Below are positions 1 through 4,989 of a stretch of DNA of 5,786 bases, in pieces; positions within the stretch are counted from its first letter, which is position 1; the number at the start of each line of letters is the position of its first letter. The stretch is from Sandaracinaceae bacterium (GTDB lineage: Bacteria > Myxococcota_A > Polyangia > Polyangiales > Houyiibacteriaceae). The notes under the pieces are model-generated. The model saw only the letters and a list, made by a program, of their open reading frames with translations, had not been told where the DNA came from and made no database searches. The position numbers and the translations under genes are program-made. The stretch is taken from the NCBI GenBank assembly GCA_012514415.1, contig JAAZAH010000203.1:1-5786 (forward strand), read 5' to 3'.

Positions 1-875
1 AGCTCGTTCAAAACGCGCTCTCTCGCGCATCCTTCGGGGAGAAGGAGCCCCAAGGTCTGGTGGTTGCATGCGGATTCCGGGGGAGGGCGCTGAAAGGCGA
101 ACGCTCCGGCCAGTGCACGTTGGTAGCGCTCATGGATTGCTCGGCGGGCTTCGATTTCTTCGCTCAAGCGAGGCAGCTGCGCGCGGCCGAGCACGGCGGC
201 AAATTCCGTGAGCCGATAGTTACCGCTTGCGAGGATGAATTCTCCGGGCTCGCGCTGTCCGTGGTTTCGTAGGGCGCGGAGGCGTTCGGCGAGCGCATCG
301 TCGTCCGTGAGGCAGGCTCCGCCCTCGCCGGTTGTGAGGATTTTCCGCGGGTGGAAGCTGAGGCAGGAGATGCGGCCGAAGCCGCCCGCCATCGCTTCGT
401 CTCCGCGCGAGCCGATCGCGCAAGCCGCGTCCTCGATAATGAAGAGACCGTCGAGCGTTTCGCGGAGCTCTCGCTGCCTCACGGGGCTCCCAAACTGATC
501 GATGACGATGGCGGCGGAGGTTCGATCGCTTCGCGCGTCCTTGAAGGCAGCGCTCCGGGCGTTCCATTCCGCCGGGTCGACGTCGACGAAGCGCGGCTTA
601 AGCCCGAGCGCGAGGGTGATGTTGGCGGGACTCGGCCAGCTCAGGCCCGGGATCAGAACCTCGGAGCTGGGCGGGAGCTCGGCTGCTCGAAGGGCAAGCT
701 CGAGGGCGGCCGTCCCGCTGCTCACGGCGATGGCGTGTTTTCGTCCGACGAATTGAGCGAGCGATTCTTCAAAAGCACGCACCTCTTCGCCCTGGACAAG
801 CATCCCACTCCTCAGGATCTCTCCGACGCGGGCGATCGCCTCCTCGCTGATGAGCGGGTGGATGAGCGGAATCAT
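1..875 (-). CDS. DegT/DnrJ/EryC1/StrS-family PLP-dependent aminotransferase (3' end outside window)
   Basis: The frame is open from an ATG at 875-873 to the window edge: 291 codons of a family usually about 365-400 residues long, so roughly a quarter is missing at the C-terminus. These fold-type I enzymes transfer an amino group, usually from glutamate, to a keto-sugar nucleotide in the cytoplasm, for cell-surface glycans, antibiotics or modified sugars. Visible in order: HPLIS near residue 6; the phosphate-binding SSGTAALEL at 52-60; IPGLSWPSPANI at 75-86; IEDAACAIGS at 147-156 with D149 facing the pyridine nitrogen; SFHPRKILTTGEGG at 173-186 with K178 as the Schiff-base lysine; LRNHGQ at 202-207; and NYRLTEFAAVLGRAQL at 219-234. 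All catalytic landmarks are intact. It diverges from the reductase at 951. There is no convincing Shine-Dalgarno, but an extended -10 lies 7 nt upstream of the ATG. No sugar-biosynthesis partner is visible, so the substrate cannot be named. The family call is firm. Confidence 0.93.
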   Translation of the reverse strand, partial: MIPLIHPLISEEAIARVGEILRSGMLVQGEEVRAFEESLAQFVGRKHAIAVSSGTAALELALRAAELPPSSEVLIPGLSWPSPANITLALGLKPRFVDVDPAEWNARSAAFKDARSDRTSAAIVIDQFGSPVRQRELRETLDGLFIIEDAACAIGSRGDEAMAGGFGRISCLSFHPRKILTTGEGGACLTDDDALAERLRALRNHGQREPGEFILASGNYRLTEFAAVLGRAQLPRLSEEIEARRAIHERYQRALAGAFAFQRPPPESACNHQTLGLLLPEGCARERVLNE

Positions 876-882
876 GCCCGCA

Positions 883-891
883 CTTATACCA
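883..891 (-). promoter_or_regulatory. Extended -10 promoter element for the DegT-type aminotransferase, possibly leaderless
   Basis: On the - strand the sequence reads TGGTATAAG: a TGn extension followed by TATAAG, which matches TATAAT at five of six positions. Exactly 7 nt separate it from the ATG, so transcription would begin at or within a base or two of the start codon. No -35 hexamer is evident at 17-19 nt, as is usual for extended -10 promoters. The promoter reading is inference from position and sequence. Confidence 0.45.
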
Positions 892-938
892 AGAATCGAC
901 CCCGCTTGGGGTGAGATGCGCCGCTTGCCCAAAGAGCG

Positions 939-944
939 CATGAT
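939..944 (+). promoter_or_regulatory. Weak -10-like hexamer just before the aldo/keto reductase
   Basis: CATGAT matches TATAAT at four of six positions and ends 6 nt before the ATG at 951. No -35 match is seen 17-18 nt further upstream. The only purine-rich stretch, AAAGAG at 931-936, is 14 nt from the ATG, too far for normal ribosome binding. This is the weakest of the four start-proximal -10 candidates in the window; it is listed because its position matches the others. Confidence 0.2.
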
Positions 945-950
945 GGCGTC

Positions 951-1943
951 ATGGAGACAAAATTCATAGGCGAGACGGGCGTACGAAGTTCGAGACTCGC
1001 GTTTGGGACGATGAGCTTCGGCGGTGAATCCGATCGCGAGACCTCGGCGGCGCTCTATCGTCGCGCTCGCGAAGCCGGGATCTTTCATTTTGATACGGCC
1101 AATATCTACTCGAAGGGAGCCTCCGAAGAGATCCTCGGCGAGCTCATTCGGCACGAACGTGATGAAATCTTCCTTGCGACCAAGGGGTATTTCCCCACAG
1201 GCGAAGGGCCGAACGAACGAGGGAGCTCGAGGTATCACCTTAGAAACGCCGTGGAAGCGAGCCTCCGGCGCCTTAAAACGGATCGAATCGATCTCTATTA
1301 TCTTCACCGCTTCGACGAAATGACCGCGCTCGAGGAGAGCCTCCGCGCCCTCGACGATCTCATCCGCCAAGGGAAGATCCTCTACCTCGGACTCAGCAAT
1401 TTCGCGGCTTGGCAGGTCCAAAAATCAATCGGCCTCGCGGAGCTCCGAGGGCTCACAAAGCCCATCGCAATTCAACCGATGTACAACCTCGTGAAACGCG
1501 CGGCCGAGATCGAGCTCCTTCCGATGGCCGAGTCCGAACGCCTCGGCGTCTTCCCCTACAGTCCGCTCGGTGGAGGGCTGCTTACCGGGAAATATTTCGG
1601 TGGGAAGCGTGAGCGCGACTCGCGGCTCGATCGAAGCGCGATGTACGCAGACCGATACGGCGACGCGGATGAAAAAGAGGGCGCGAGGCGTTTTGTCGAC
1701 TTCGCTCGTGAGCGAGGCTACTCGCCGATTGCGCTCGCCATCGCTTGGGTCGCTTCGCATCCGGCCGTGACGGCGCCCCTTCTTGGGGCGCGCAATGTCG
1801 AGCAGCTCGAGGTTCAGCTCGATGCGCTCTCGATTCCGATGCATGCAGCGCTTCGTGAAGAGATCTCCGCGCTTACTAAAGCGCCTCCCCTCGCGACCGA
1901 TCGGAGCGATGAGCTCGCGCCGAGTTCGATGGATCAGCGCTGA
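951..1943 (+). CDS. Aldo/keto reductase, NAD(P)H-dependent, 330 aa
   Basis: A complete single-domain (alpha/beta)8-barrel oxidoreductase of normal length that reduces aldehydes or ketones with NAD(P)H in the cytoplasm. The catalytic tetrad is complete: D48 and Y53 in HFDTANIY (46-53), K78 in LATK, and H119 in YLHR. Other family landmarks are the N-terminal FGTMSFGG (18-25), GLSN at 147-150, QPMYN at 175-179, YSPLGGGLLTGKY at 203-215, and the cofactor 2'-phosphate motif LLGARNVEQLE at 278-288 with R281 and Q285, which favours NADPH. The start at 951 gives the canonical short lead-in to the first strand; upstream ATGs at 940 and 943 are in other frames. It is transcribed alone, divergent from the aminotransferase, with 136 bp before the next gene. 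Its stop codon lies inside a perfect 16-bp palindrome. The tail after residue 311 is polar and poorly conserved in character. The family is certain; the substrate is not predictable. Confidence 0.95.
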   Translation: METKFIGETGVRSSRLAFGTMSFGGESDRETSAALYRRAREAGIFHFDTANIYSKGASEEILGELIRHERDEIFLATKGYFPTGEGPNERGSSRYHLRNAVEASLRRLKTDRIDLYYLHRFDEMTALEESLRALDDLIRQGKILYLGLSNFAAWQVQKSIGLAELRGLTKPIAIQPMYNLVKRAAEIELLPMAESERLGVFPYSPLGGGLLTGKYFGGKRERDSRLDRSAMYADRYGDADEKEGARRFVDFARERGYSPIALAIAWVASHPAVTAPLLGARNVEQLEVQLDALSIPMHAALREEISALTKAPPLATDRSDELAPSSMDQR

Positions 1944-1946
1944 TCC
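1931..1946. repeat. Perfect 16-bp palindrome spanning the reductase stop codon
   Basis: GGATCAGC at 1931-1938 is followed immediately by its exact reverse complement GCTGATCC at 1939-1946, enclosing the TGA at 1941-1943. In RNA this could fold as a 6-bp stem with a GCGC loop. An alternative pairing, AGCGC at 1936-1940 with GCGCT at 1948-1952, overlaps it. No T-run follows, so it is not a standard intrinsic terminator. It could be a transcript-end stem, a dimeric protein site, or chance. Confidence 0.6.
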
Positions 1947-2079
1947 CGCGCTCCGCCTCTTCGGCCGACTCCATCGCCCGCAAGGCTCTGCTGGCTTGGG
2001 CCCTTGATTCATCGTGCCATCTTCGATCGGGAATCGGAGCACCGTTGCTGCCAAGCCGTGGGGGATTTAGAGTGTATTC
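1944..2079. other. Intergenic region between reductase and dioxygenase
   Basis: These 136 bp hold no credible coding sequence. The left end carries the downstream half of the palindrome over the reductase stop codon, and the right end carries the predicted dioxygenase promoter at 2045-2073. The middle has only short imperfect inverted repeats, such as CAAG at 1981-1984 with CTTG further on, and none is followed by a T-run. Confidence 0.6.
2045..2073 (+). promoter_or_regulatory. Predicted promoter of the dioxygenase-hydrolase pair, possibly leaderless
   Basis: TTGCTG at 2045-2050 and TAGAGT at 2068-2073 are separated by 17 nt, the best sigma-70-like pair in the window; the -35 keeps the TTG core and the -10 matches four of six positions. 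Only 6 nt lie between the -10 and the ATG at 2080, so the message would start at or very near the initiation codon. The G-run at 2060-2064 is about 15 nt from the ATG, too far to act as a normal ribosome binding site. Confidence 0.4.
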
Positions 2080-2877
2080 ATGGAGCGCATGCCTCTCGTT
2101 TATCTCCCGCACGGCGGCGGACCTTGGCCCTTTGTTGAGCTCGGCCTTCCGCGGCGAGAGATCGAAGACCTTGCGGGCTATCTCCGAGGGCTTGGCGCTT
2201 TGCCGAAATCCGAGCCGAAAGCGGTGCTTGTGATCTCGGCGCATTGGGAGAAATCGACCCTGAGCGTGATGACGGGCGAGAGGCCGCCGCTTTATTTCGA
2301 CTACTATGGCTTTCCTCCCGAATCTTACGAGCTTCGATGGCCGGCTCCCGGCGCGCCCGAGCTCGCCTCTCGCGTGGGTGAGCTCCTCGGGGCCGCAGGT
2401 TGGGATGTGAATGGAGATCCCGATCGTGGTTACGATCACGGCCTCTTCATCCCTCTGATGCTCACCTATCCCGAAGCGCACCTGCCAACGACACAGCTCT
2501 CTCTCCGAAAGGGGCTCGACCCTGCAGAGCATCTCGCCATCGGGCGGGCGCTCGCGCCTCTACGCAATGAGGGCATCTTCATCATCGGGAGCGGGATGAG
2601 TTACCACAACATGCGCGCGTTTGCCGATCCGCACGCTGGTGAGGACGGCGAGATTTTTGATGCGTGGCTTCGGAAGGCCGTGGTCGCGCCGCCTAGGGAG
2701 CGGGATGAAGCGCTCCGTCGATGGGAAGAGGCGCCGAGCGCGCGCGCCGTCCATCCGCGCGAAGAGCATCTGCTCCCGCTCATGGTGATCGCCGGCGCGG
2801 CAGGCGAGGATCGCGGAACCCTCGCTTGGAGCGGGACGTATATGGGGAAGCGCATCTCCGCCTTTCATTTTGGCTAG
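2080..2877 (+). CDS. DODA-type extradiol ring-cleavage dioxygenase (4,5-DOPA dioxygenase-like), 265 aa
   Basis: Belongs to the LigB/DODA superfamily, which includes plant betalain DODA and E. coli YgiD. Members open catecholic rings next to the diol using O2 and a histidine-bound metal; bacterial homologues may be Zn proteins with weak or unknown natural activity. Conserved blocks: LPHGGGPWPF at 9-18 with H11; VISAHWE at 51-57 with H55; FDYYGFPPESYELRWPAPG at 73-91; YDHGLFIPLMLTYPEA at 118-133 with H120; IGSGMSYHNM at 169-178 with H176; and HPREEHLLPLMVIAGAA at 225-241. The metal ligands are most likely H11, H55 and one of H225/H230, by analogy with the family. Length is normal and there is no signal peptide. 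The ATG at 2089 (MPLVY) is a plausible alternative start, preceded by GGAG at 2082-2085 with very short spacing; 2080 is chosen for its fit to the promoter. It is probably the first gene of a unit with the hydrolase at 2916. The family is secure; the substrate is unknown. Confidence 0.93.
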   Translation: MERMPLVYLPHGGGPWPFVELGLPRREIEDLAGYLRGLGALPKSEPKAVLVISAHWEKSTLSVMTGERPPLYFDYYGFPPESYELRWPAPGAPELASRVGELLGAAGWDVNGDPDRGYDHGLFIPLMLTYPEAHLPTTQLSLRKGLDPAEHLAIGRALAPLRNEGIFIIGSGMSYHNMRAFADPHAGEDGEIFDAWLRKAVVAPPRERDEALRRWEEAPSARAVHPREEHLLPLMVIAGAAGEDRGTLAWSGTYMGKRISAFHFG

Positions 2878-2896
2878 GCGCGCCCGGGCCATTTTT
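2871..2896 (+). terminator. Terminator- or attenuator-like hairpin between dioxygenase and hydrolase
   Basis: TGGCT at 2871-2875 can pair with GGCCA at 2887-2891 (including one U-G wobble). After one A-G mismatch, GG at 2877-2878 pairs with CC at 2884-2885 around the loop CGCGC. Five T residues (2892-2896) follow the stem directly, which is the layout of an intrinsic terminator. The stem includes the dioxygenase stop codon TAG and sits in the 38-bp gap before the next gene, so partial termination would reduce hydrolase expression. The fold was read by eye and not computed; the stem is short. Confidence 0.4.
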
Positions 2897-2905
2897 CACC
2901 GCTTC

Positions 2906-2910
2906 GAGGG
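2906..2910 (+). promoter_or_regulatory. Ribosome binding site of the alpha/beta hydrolase
   Basis: GAGGG lies 5 nt before the ATG at 2916 and 8 nt before a second in-frame ATG at 2919. It is the only clear Shine-Dalgarno sequence ahead of a gene in the window and fixes the hydrolase start here, well inside a longer open frame that overlaps the dioxygenase. Confidence 0.7.
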
Positions 2911-2915
2911 CAGTC

Positions 2916-3698
2916 ATGATGCGTTCGCTTCTCCTTGATCCCATCGTCGAGAACCTCGTCTTTCCAAGGAGATTCATCCCGCCGGGGCCGCGGACGATCC
3001 CCGAGAGCGCCGAGCGCATCCGCCTTCCGCTCGATGAAAACGGAGGCGACGGGAGCGTCGAGGCCTTCTTCTTTCGTGCGCGCGCAACCGGCGCTCAAAA
3101 GCGCCCCCTGCTCATCTTTACGCATGGAAATGGCGAGCTCATTGACGATTGGGCGGCGCCTTTTGAGGGCTTCGCGCGCGAGGGCCTCCATGTGCTCCTT
3201 CCCGAATATCGGGGCTACGGAAGATCGAAAGGGCGCCCTTCCGAGGCCGGGATTCGGGCGGATCTCATCCGCTTTTATGACCGGATGCTCCGCGATCCGT
3301 CGGTCGATTCCGAGCGCGTCGTGATGATGGGCCGCTCCATTGGCGGCGGAGCCATTGTTCAGCTCCTTGCCCACCGACCGGCGAGGGCGCTTGTTTTGAT
3401 GAATACCTTCACGAGTCTCCCGAATCTCCTGTCGGCCTACGGTCTCCCGGCAGTTCTTCTTCGTGATCGATTTGAAAGCGATCGCGTGCTCGAGGACATC
3501 TCGCTGCCGACGCTCATCTTTCATGGGGATCGCGATCGGATCGTGCCATACTCCCACGCCCTCGCGCTTCAATCGATTACAGGCGGCGAGCTTCGCACCT
3601 ATCCCGGACGGGGGCATAACGATTGCTTCGAGGATTTTGAAGGCTTCCGGCGCGAGGTTCTTACGTTTCTCGAAGCCGCTGGAGCGCTCGGCTCCTAA
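2916..3698 (+). CDS. Alpha/beta hydrolase, BEM46/ABHD13-like, 260 aa
   Basis: A serine hydrolase, most likely an esterase- or thioesterase-type enzyme; the true substrate is unknown. Visible landmarks: HGNGE at 70-74 forming the oxyanion region, PEYRGYGRSKGRPSE at 96-110, the nucleophile elbow GRSIGGG at 139-145 with S141, HGDRDRIVPY at 203-212 with D207 as the likely acid, and GRGHND at 231-236 with H234 as the catalytic base. The triad is complete and the spacing normal. There is no signal peptide or membrane helix; the first residues, MMRSLLLDPIVENLVFPR, start directly with a cytoplasmic-type leader, so a soluble protein is expected. The frame is open further upstream, but the GAGGG site supports 2916 (or 2919), and an earlier start would overlap the dioxygenase. 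It lies 38 bp downstream of the dioxygenase and is probably co-transcribed with it. It lacks the HGxGPG signature of meta-cleavage C-C hydrolases such as MhpC/BphD, so a direct ring-cleavage partnership is uncertain. Confidence 0.93.
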   Translation: MMRSLLLDPIVENLVFPRRFIPPGPRTIPESAERIRLPLDENGGDGSVEAFFFRARATGAQKRPLLIFTHGNGELIDDWAAPFEGFAREGLHVLLPEYRGYGRSKGRPSEAGIRADLIRFYDRMLRDPSVDSERVVMMGRSIGGGAIVQLLAHRPARALVLMNTFTSLPNLLSAYGLPAVLLRDRFESDRVLEDISLPTLIFHGDRDRIVPYSHALALQSITGGELRTYPGRGHNDCFEDFEGFRREVLTFLEAAGALGS

Positions 3699-3704
3699 GC
3701 GCTC
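3682..3704. repeat. 7-bp perfect inverted repeat over the hydrolase stop codon
   Basis: GAGCGCT at 3682-3688 and AGCGCTC at 3698-3704 are exact reverse complements around a 9-nt loop; the TAA stop is at 3696-3698. The stem is G+C-rich, but the following ACATCGTT is not a T-run, so any role in termination would be Rho-assisted or as a 3' end stabiliser. Chance is possible given how common GCGCTC is locally. Confidence 0.4.
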
Positions 3705-3797
3705 ACATCGTTCACAGCGGGGTGGTTCCTCTTCGCCGACCGCGAGCCGCTTCGCGCCTGAGCCATCAAAATCACCTCCAAGAATGCGCGACTGGGG

Positions 3798-3803
3798 TAT
3801 CCT
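3798..3803 (+). promoter_or_regulatory. -10-like element before the lactate dehydrogenase, possibly leaderless
   Basis: TATCCT matches TATAAT at four of six positions, including the critical TA and the final T. It ends 8 nt before the ATG at 3812, and the bases between, CGGGGCCC, offer no Shine-Dalgarno sequence. No -35 match is seen at 16-18 nt. A transcript start about 7 nt after the hexamer would fall at the start codon. The rest of the 113-bp gap from 3699 shows only the repeat at its left end and a 5-bp hairpin near 3741-3756. Confidence 0.35.
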
Positions 3804-3811
3804 CGGGGCCC

Positions 3812-4984
3812 ATGAGCCGAAAAGATCAGAGCATGTTCCTCGCTCCCGCGAGCGTCCTTGATTATCGCGAACTTGCTAGGAGAAAGATCCCTCGCCAGCT
3901 CTTCGATTATATCGATGGCGGCGCGTATGAAGAGCATACGATGGCGGAGAACCTCGACGCGCTTCGCCGCATCCGTCTTCGTCAGCGGATCCTTCGTGAT
4001 GTCTCGGAGATCGATCTCGACGTCGAGCTCTTCGGGGAGCGTTATCGCTTGCCCGTCGCTCTTGGACCGGTGGGGCTGATGGGCATGTATGCGCGCCGGG
4101 CCGAGGTGCAAGCCGCACGCGCCGCTGAGAAATTTGGCGTTCCTTTTTGTGAGTCGACCGTCTCCATCTGTTCAATCGAAGAGGTCCGTGCAGCGGTTGA
4201 GGCTCCGTTTTGGTTTCAGCTCTACGTGATGCGCGATCGCGGCTATGCCAAAGAGCTGATGGAGCGAGCGCTTGCTGCGGGAGTGAAGGTGCTCGTGCTC
4301 ACGGTCGATCTCGCCGTCGTCGGCGCGCGCTATCGCGATACGCGCAACGGAATGACGGATCCGATCCCGCTCGGGAAGAAGCTCATCCGCGCGCTCGATC
4401 TTATCTCGCACCCGCGCTGGCTCCTTGATGTTCCCATCGGCGGAAAACCGCTCACCTTCGGGAACCTCGAGAGAGCCGTCCCCGGTGGGCGAAACCCCGC
4501 GGCCTTCAAGGAGTGGGTGGACTCACAATTCGATCCGAGCGTGACGTTTGCCGATCTCGAATGGGTCCGCGAAAACTGGCCGCATCAAATCGTACTCAAG
4601 GGAATTCTTGATCCTGAAGACGCGCGCCTCGCCAAAGAGGCAGGAGCGAACGCGATCATCGTGAGCAATCATGGGGGCCGTCAGCTCGATGGCGTGCTCC
4701 CGACGGCCGAGGCGCTCCCGAGATGCGTCGAGGCGGTCGGGGATGGCGTCGATGTTCTGGTCGATGGCGGCATTCGGAGCGGACTCGATGTGGTGAAGAT
4801 GCTTGCGCTTGGCGCAAAGGCTTGTTTGCTTGGGCGCGCCTGGGCTTACGCCGTTGCTGGAGCGGGCGAGGTCGGCGTGAGTCATATCCTCGACATCATC
4901 GAAAAAGAGATGCGTGTCGCGATGGCGCTCGGGGGTGAGACCTCGATTCATGCCCTTGGCCCGCATGTGCTCGAGCCGCGTTGA
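3812..4984 (+). CDS. lldD: FMN-dependent L-lactate dehydrogenase (LldD-type 2-hydroxyacid dehydrogenase), 390 aa
   Basis: Oxidises L-lactate to pyruvate with FMN and passes electrons to the quinone pool at the inner face of the cytoplasmic membrane. Similarity to E. coli LldD, recalled from memory, runs along the whole chain: FDYIDGGAYEEHT at 31-43, RQRIL at 57-61, PVALGPVGLMGMYARRAEVQAA at 81-102, WFQLYVMRDRG at 134-144, TVDLAVVGARYRD at 164-176, LKGILDPEDA at 262-271, VSNHGGRQLDGVLPTAEALP at 284-303, DGGIRSGLDVVKMLALGA at 318-335, LLGRAWAYA at 339-347 and IEKEMRVAMAL at 363-373. By comparison with glycolate oxidase, Y33, Y138, D166, K263, H287 and R290 are the FMN and catalytic residues; H287 is the base. 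Start 3812 adds seven residues ahead of the E. coli-like N-terminus; the ATG at 3833 aligns better with E. coli but also lacks a clear ribosome site. The C-terminal tail is a little shorter than in E. coli. No LldP permease or LldR regulator is adjacent. Another L-2-hydroxyacid substrate cannot be excluded. Confidence 0.93.
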   Translation: MSRKDQSMFLAPASVLDYRELARRKIPRQLFDYIDGGAYEEHTMAENLDALRRIRLRQRILRDVSEIDLDVELFGERYRLPVALGPVGLMGMYARRAEVQAARAAEKFGVPFCESTVSICSIEEVRAAVEAPFWFQLYVMRDRGYAKELMERALAAGVKVLVLTVDLAVVGARYRDTRNGMTDPIPLGKKLIRALDLISHPRWLLDVPIGGKPLTFGNLERAVPGGRNPAAFKEWVDSQFDPSVTFADLEWVRENWPHQIVLKGILDPEDARLAKEAGANAIIVSNHGGRQLDGVLPTAEALPRCVEAVGDGVDVLVDGGIRSGLDVVKMLALGAKACLLGRAWAYAVAGAGEVGVSHILDIIEKEMRVAMALGGETSIHALGPHVLEPR

Positions 4985-4989
4985 AGCGT
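4985..4989. other. 5-bp gap between convergent stop codons
   Basis: The lactate dehydrogenase TGA (4982-4984, +) and the - strand gene's TGA (4992-4990) face each other with only AGCGT between them. No terminator fits in the gap, so each transcript must continue into the other gene's coding sequence or end by another route. Confidence 0.85.

Noticed and set aside
899..912. ACCCC-GCTT-GGGGT hairpin in the divergent promoter region
   Set aside because: A 5-bp stem with a 4-nt loop and no T-run is common by chance here. It could be part of an operator, but nothing else supports that.
351..914. 187-codon + strand open frame over the aminotransferase
   Set aside because: It is antisense to a gene with intact catalytic motifs, and its translation is charged and low-complexity with no domain.
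1425..2532. Two long - strand open frames antisense to the reductase and dioxygenase (1425-2054 and 1876-2532)
   Set aside because: They mirror real coding sequence in a G+C-rich genome; the products are Arg-rich and without motifs.
2721..2915. Upstream extension of the hydrolase frame into the dioxygenase
   Set aside because: It would overlap the dioxygenase by over 150 bp and is Arg-rich; GAGGG before 2916 marks the real start.
2874..3617. 247-codon - strand open frame over the hydrolase
   Set aside because: It is entirely antisense to a hydrolase with a complete triad and has no recognisable domain.
3741..3756. CGCGA/TCGCG hairpin upstream of the lactate dehydrogenase
   Set aside because: It has only 5 bp and no T-run, and such G+C-rich inverted repeats recur throughout the window.
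3722..3811. Upstream extension of the lactate dehydrogenase frame to an ATG at 3722
   Set aside because: It adds 30 residues of basic, non-conserved sequence before the known N-terminus of the family, with no ribosome binding site.
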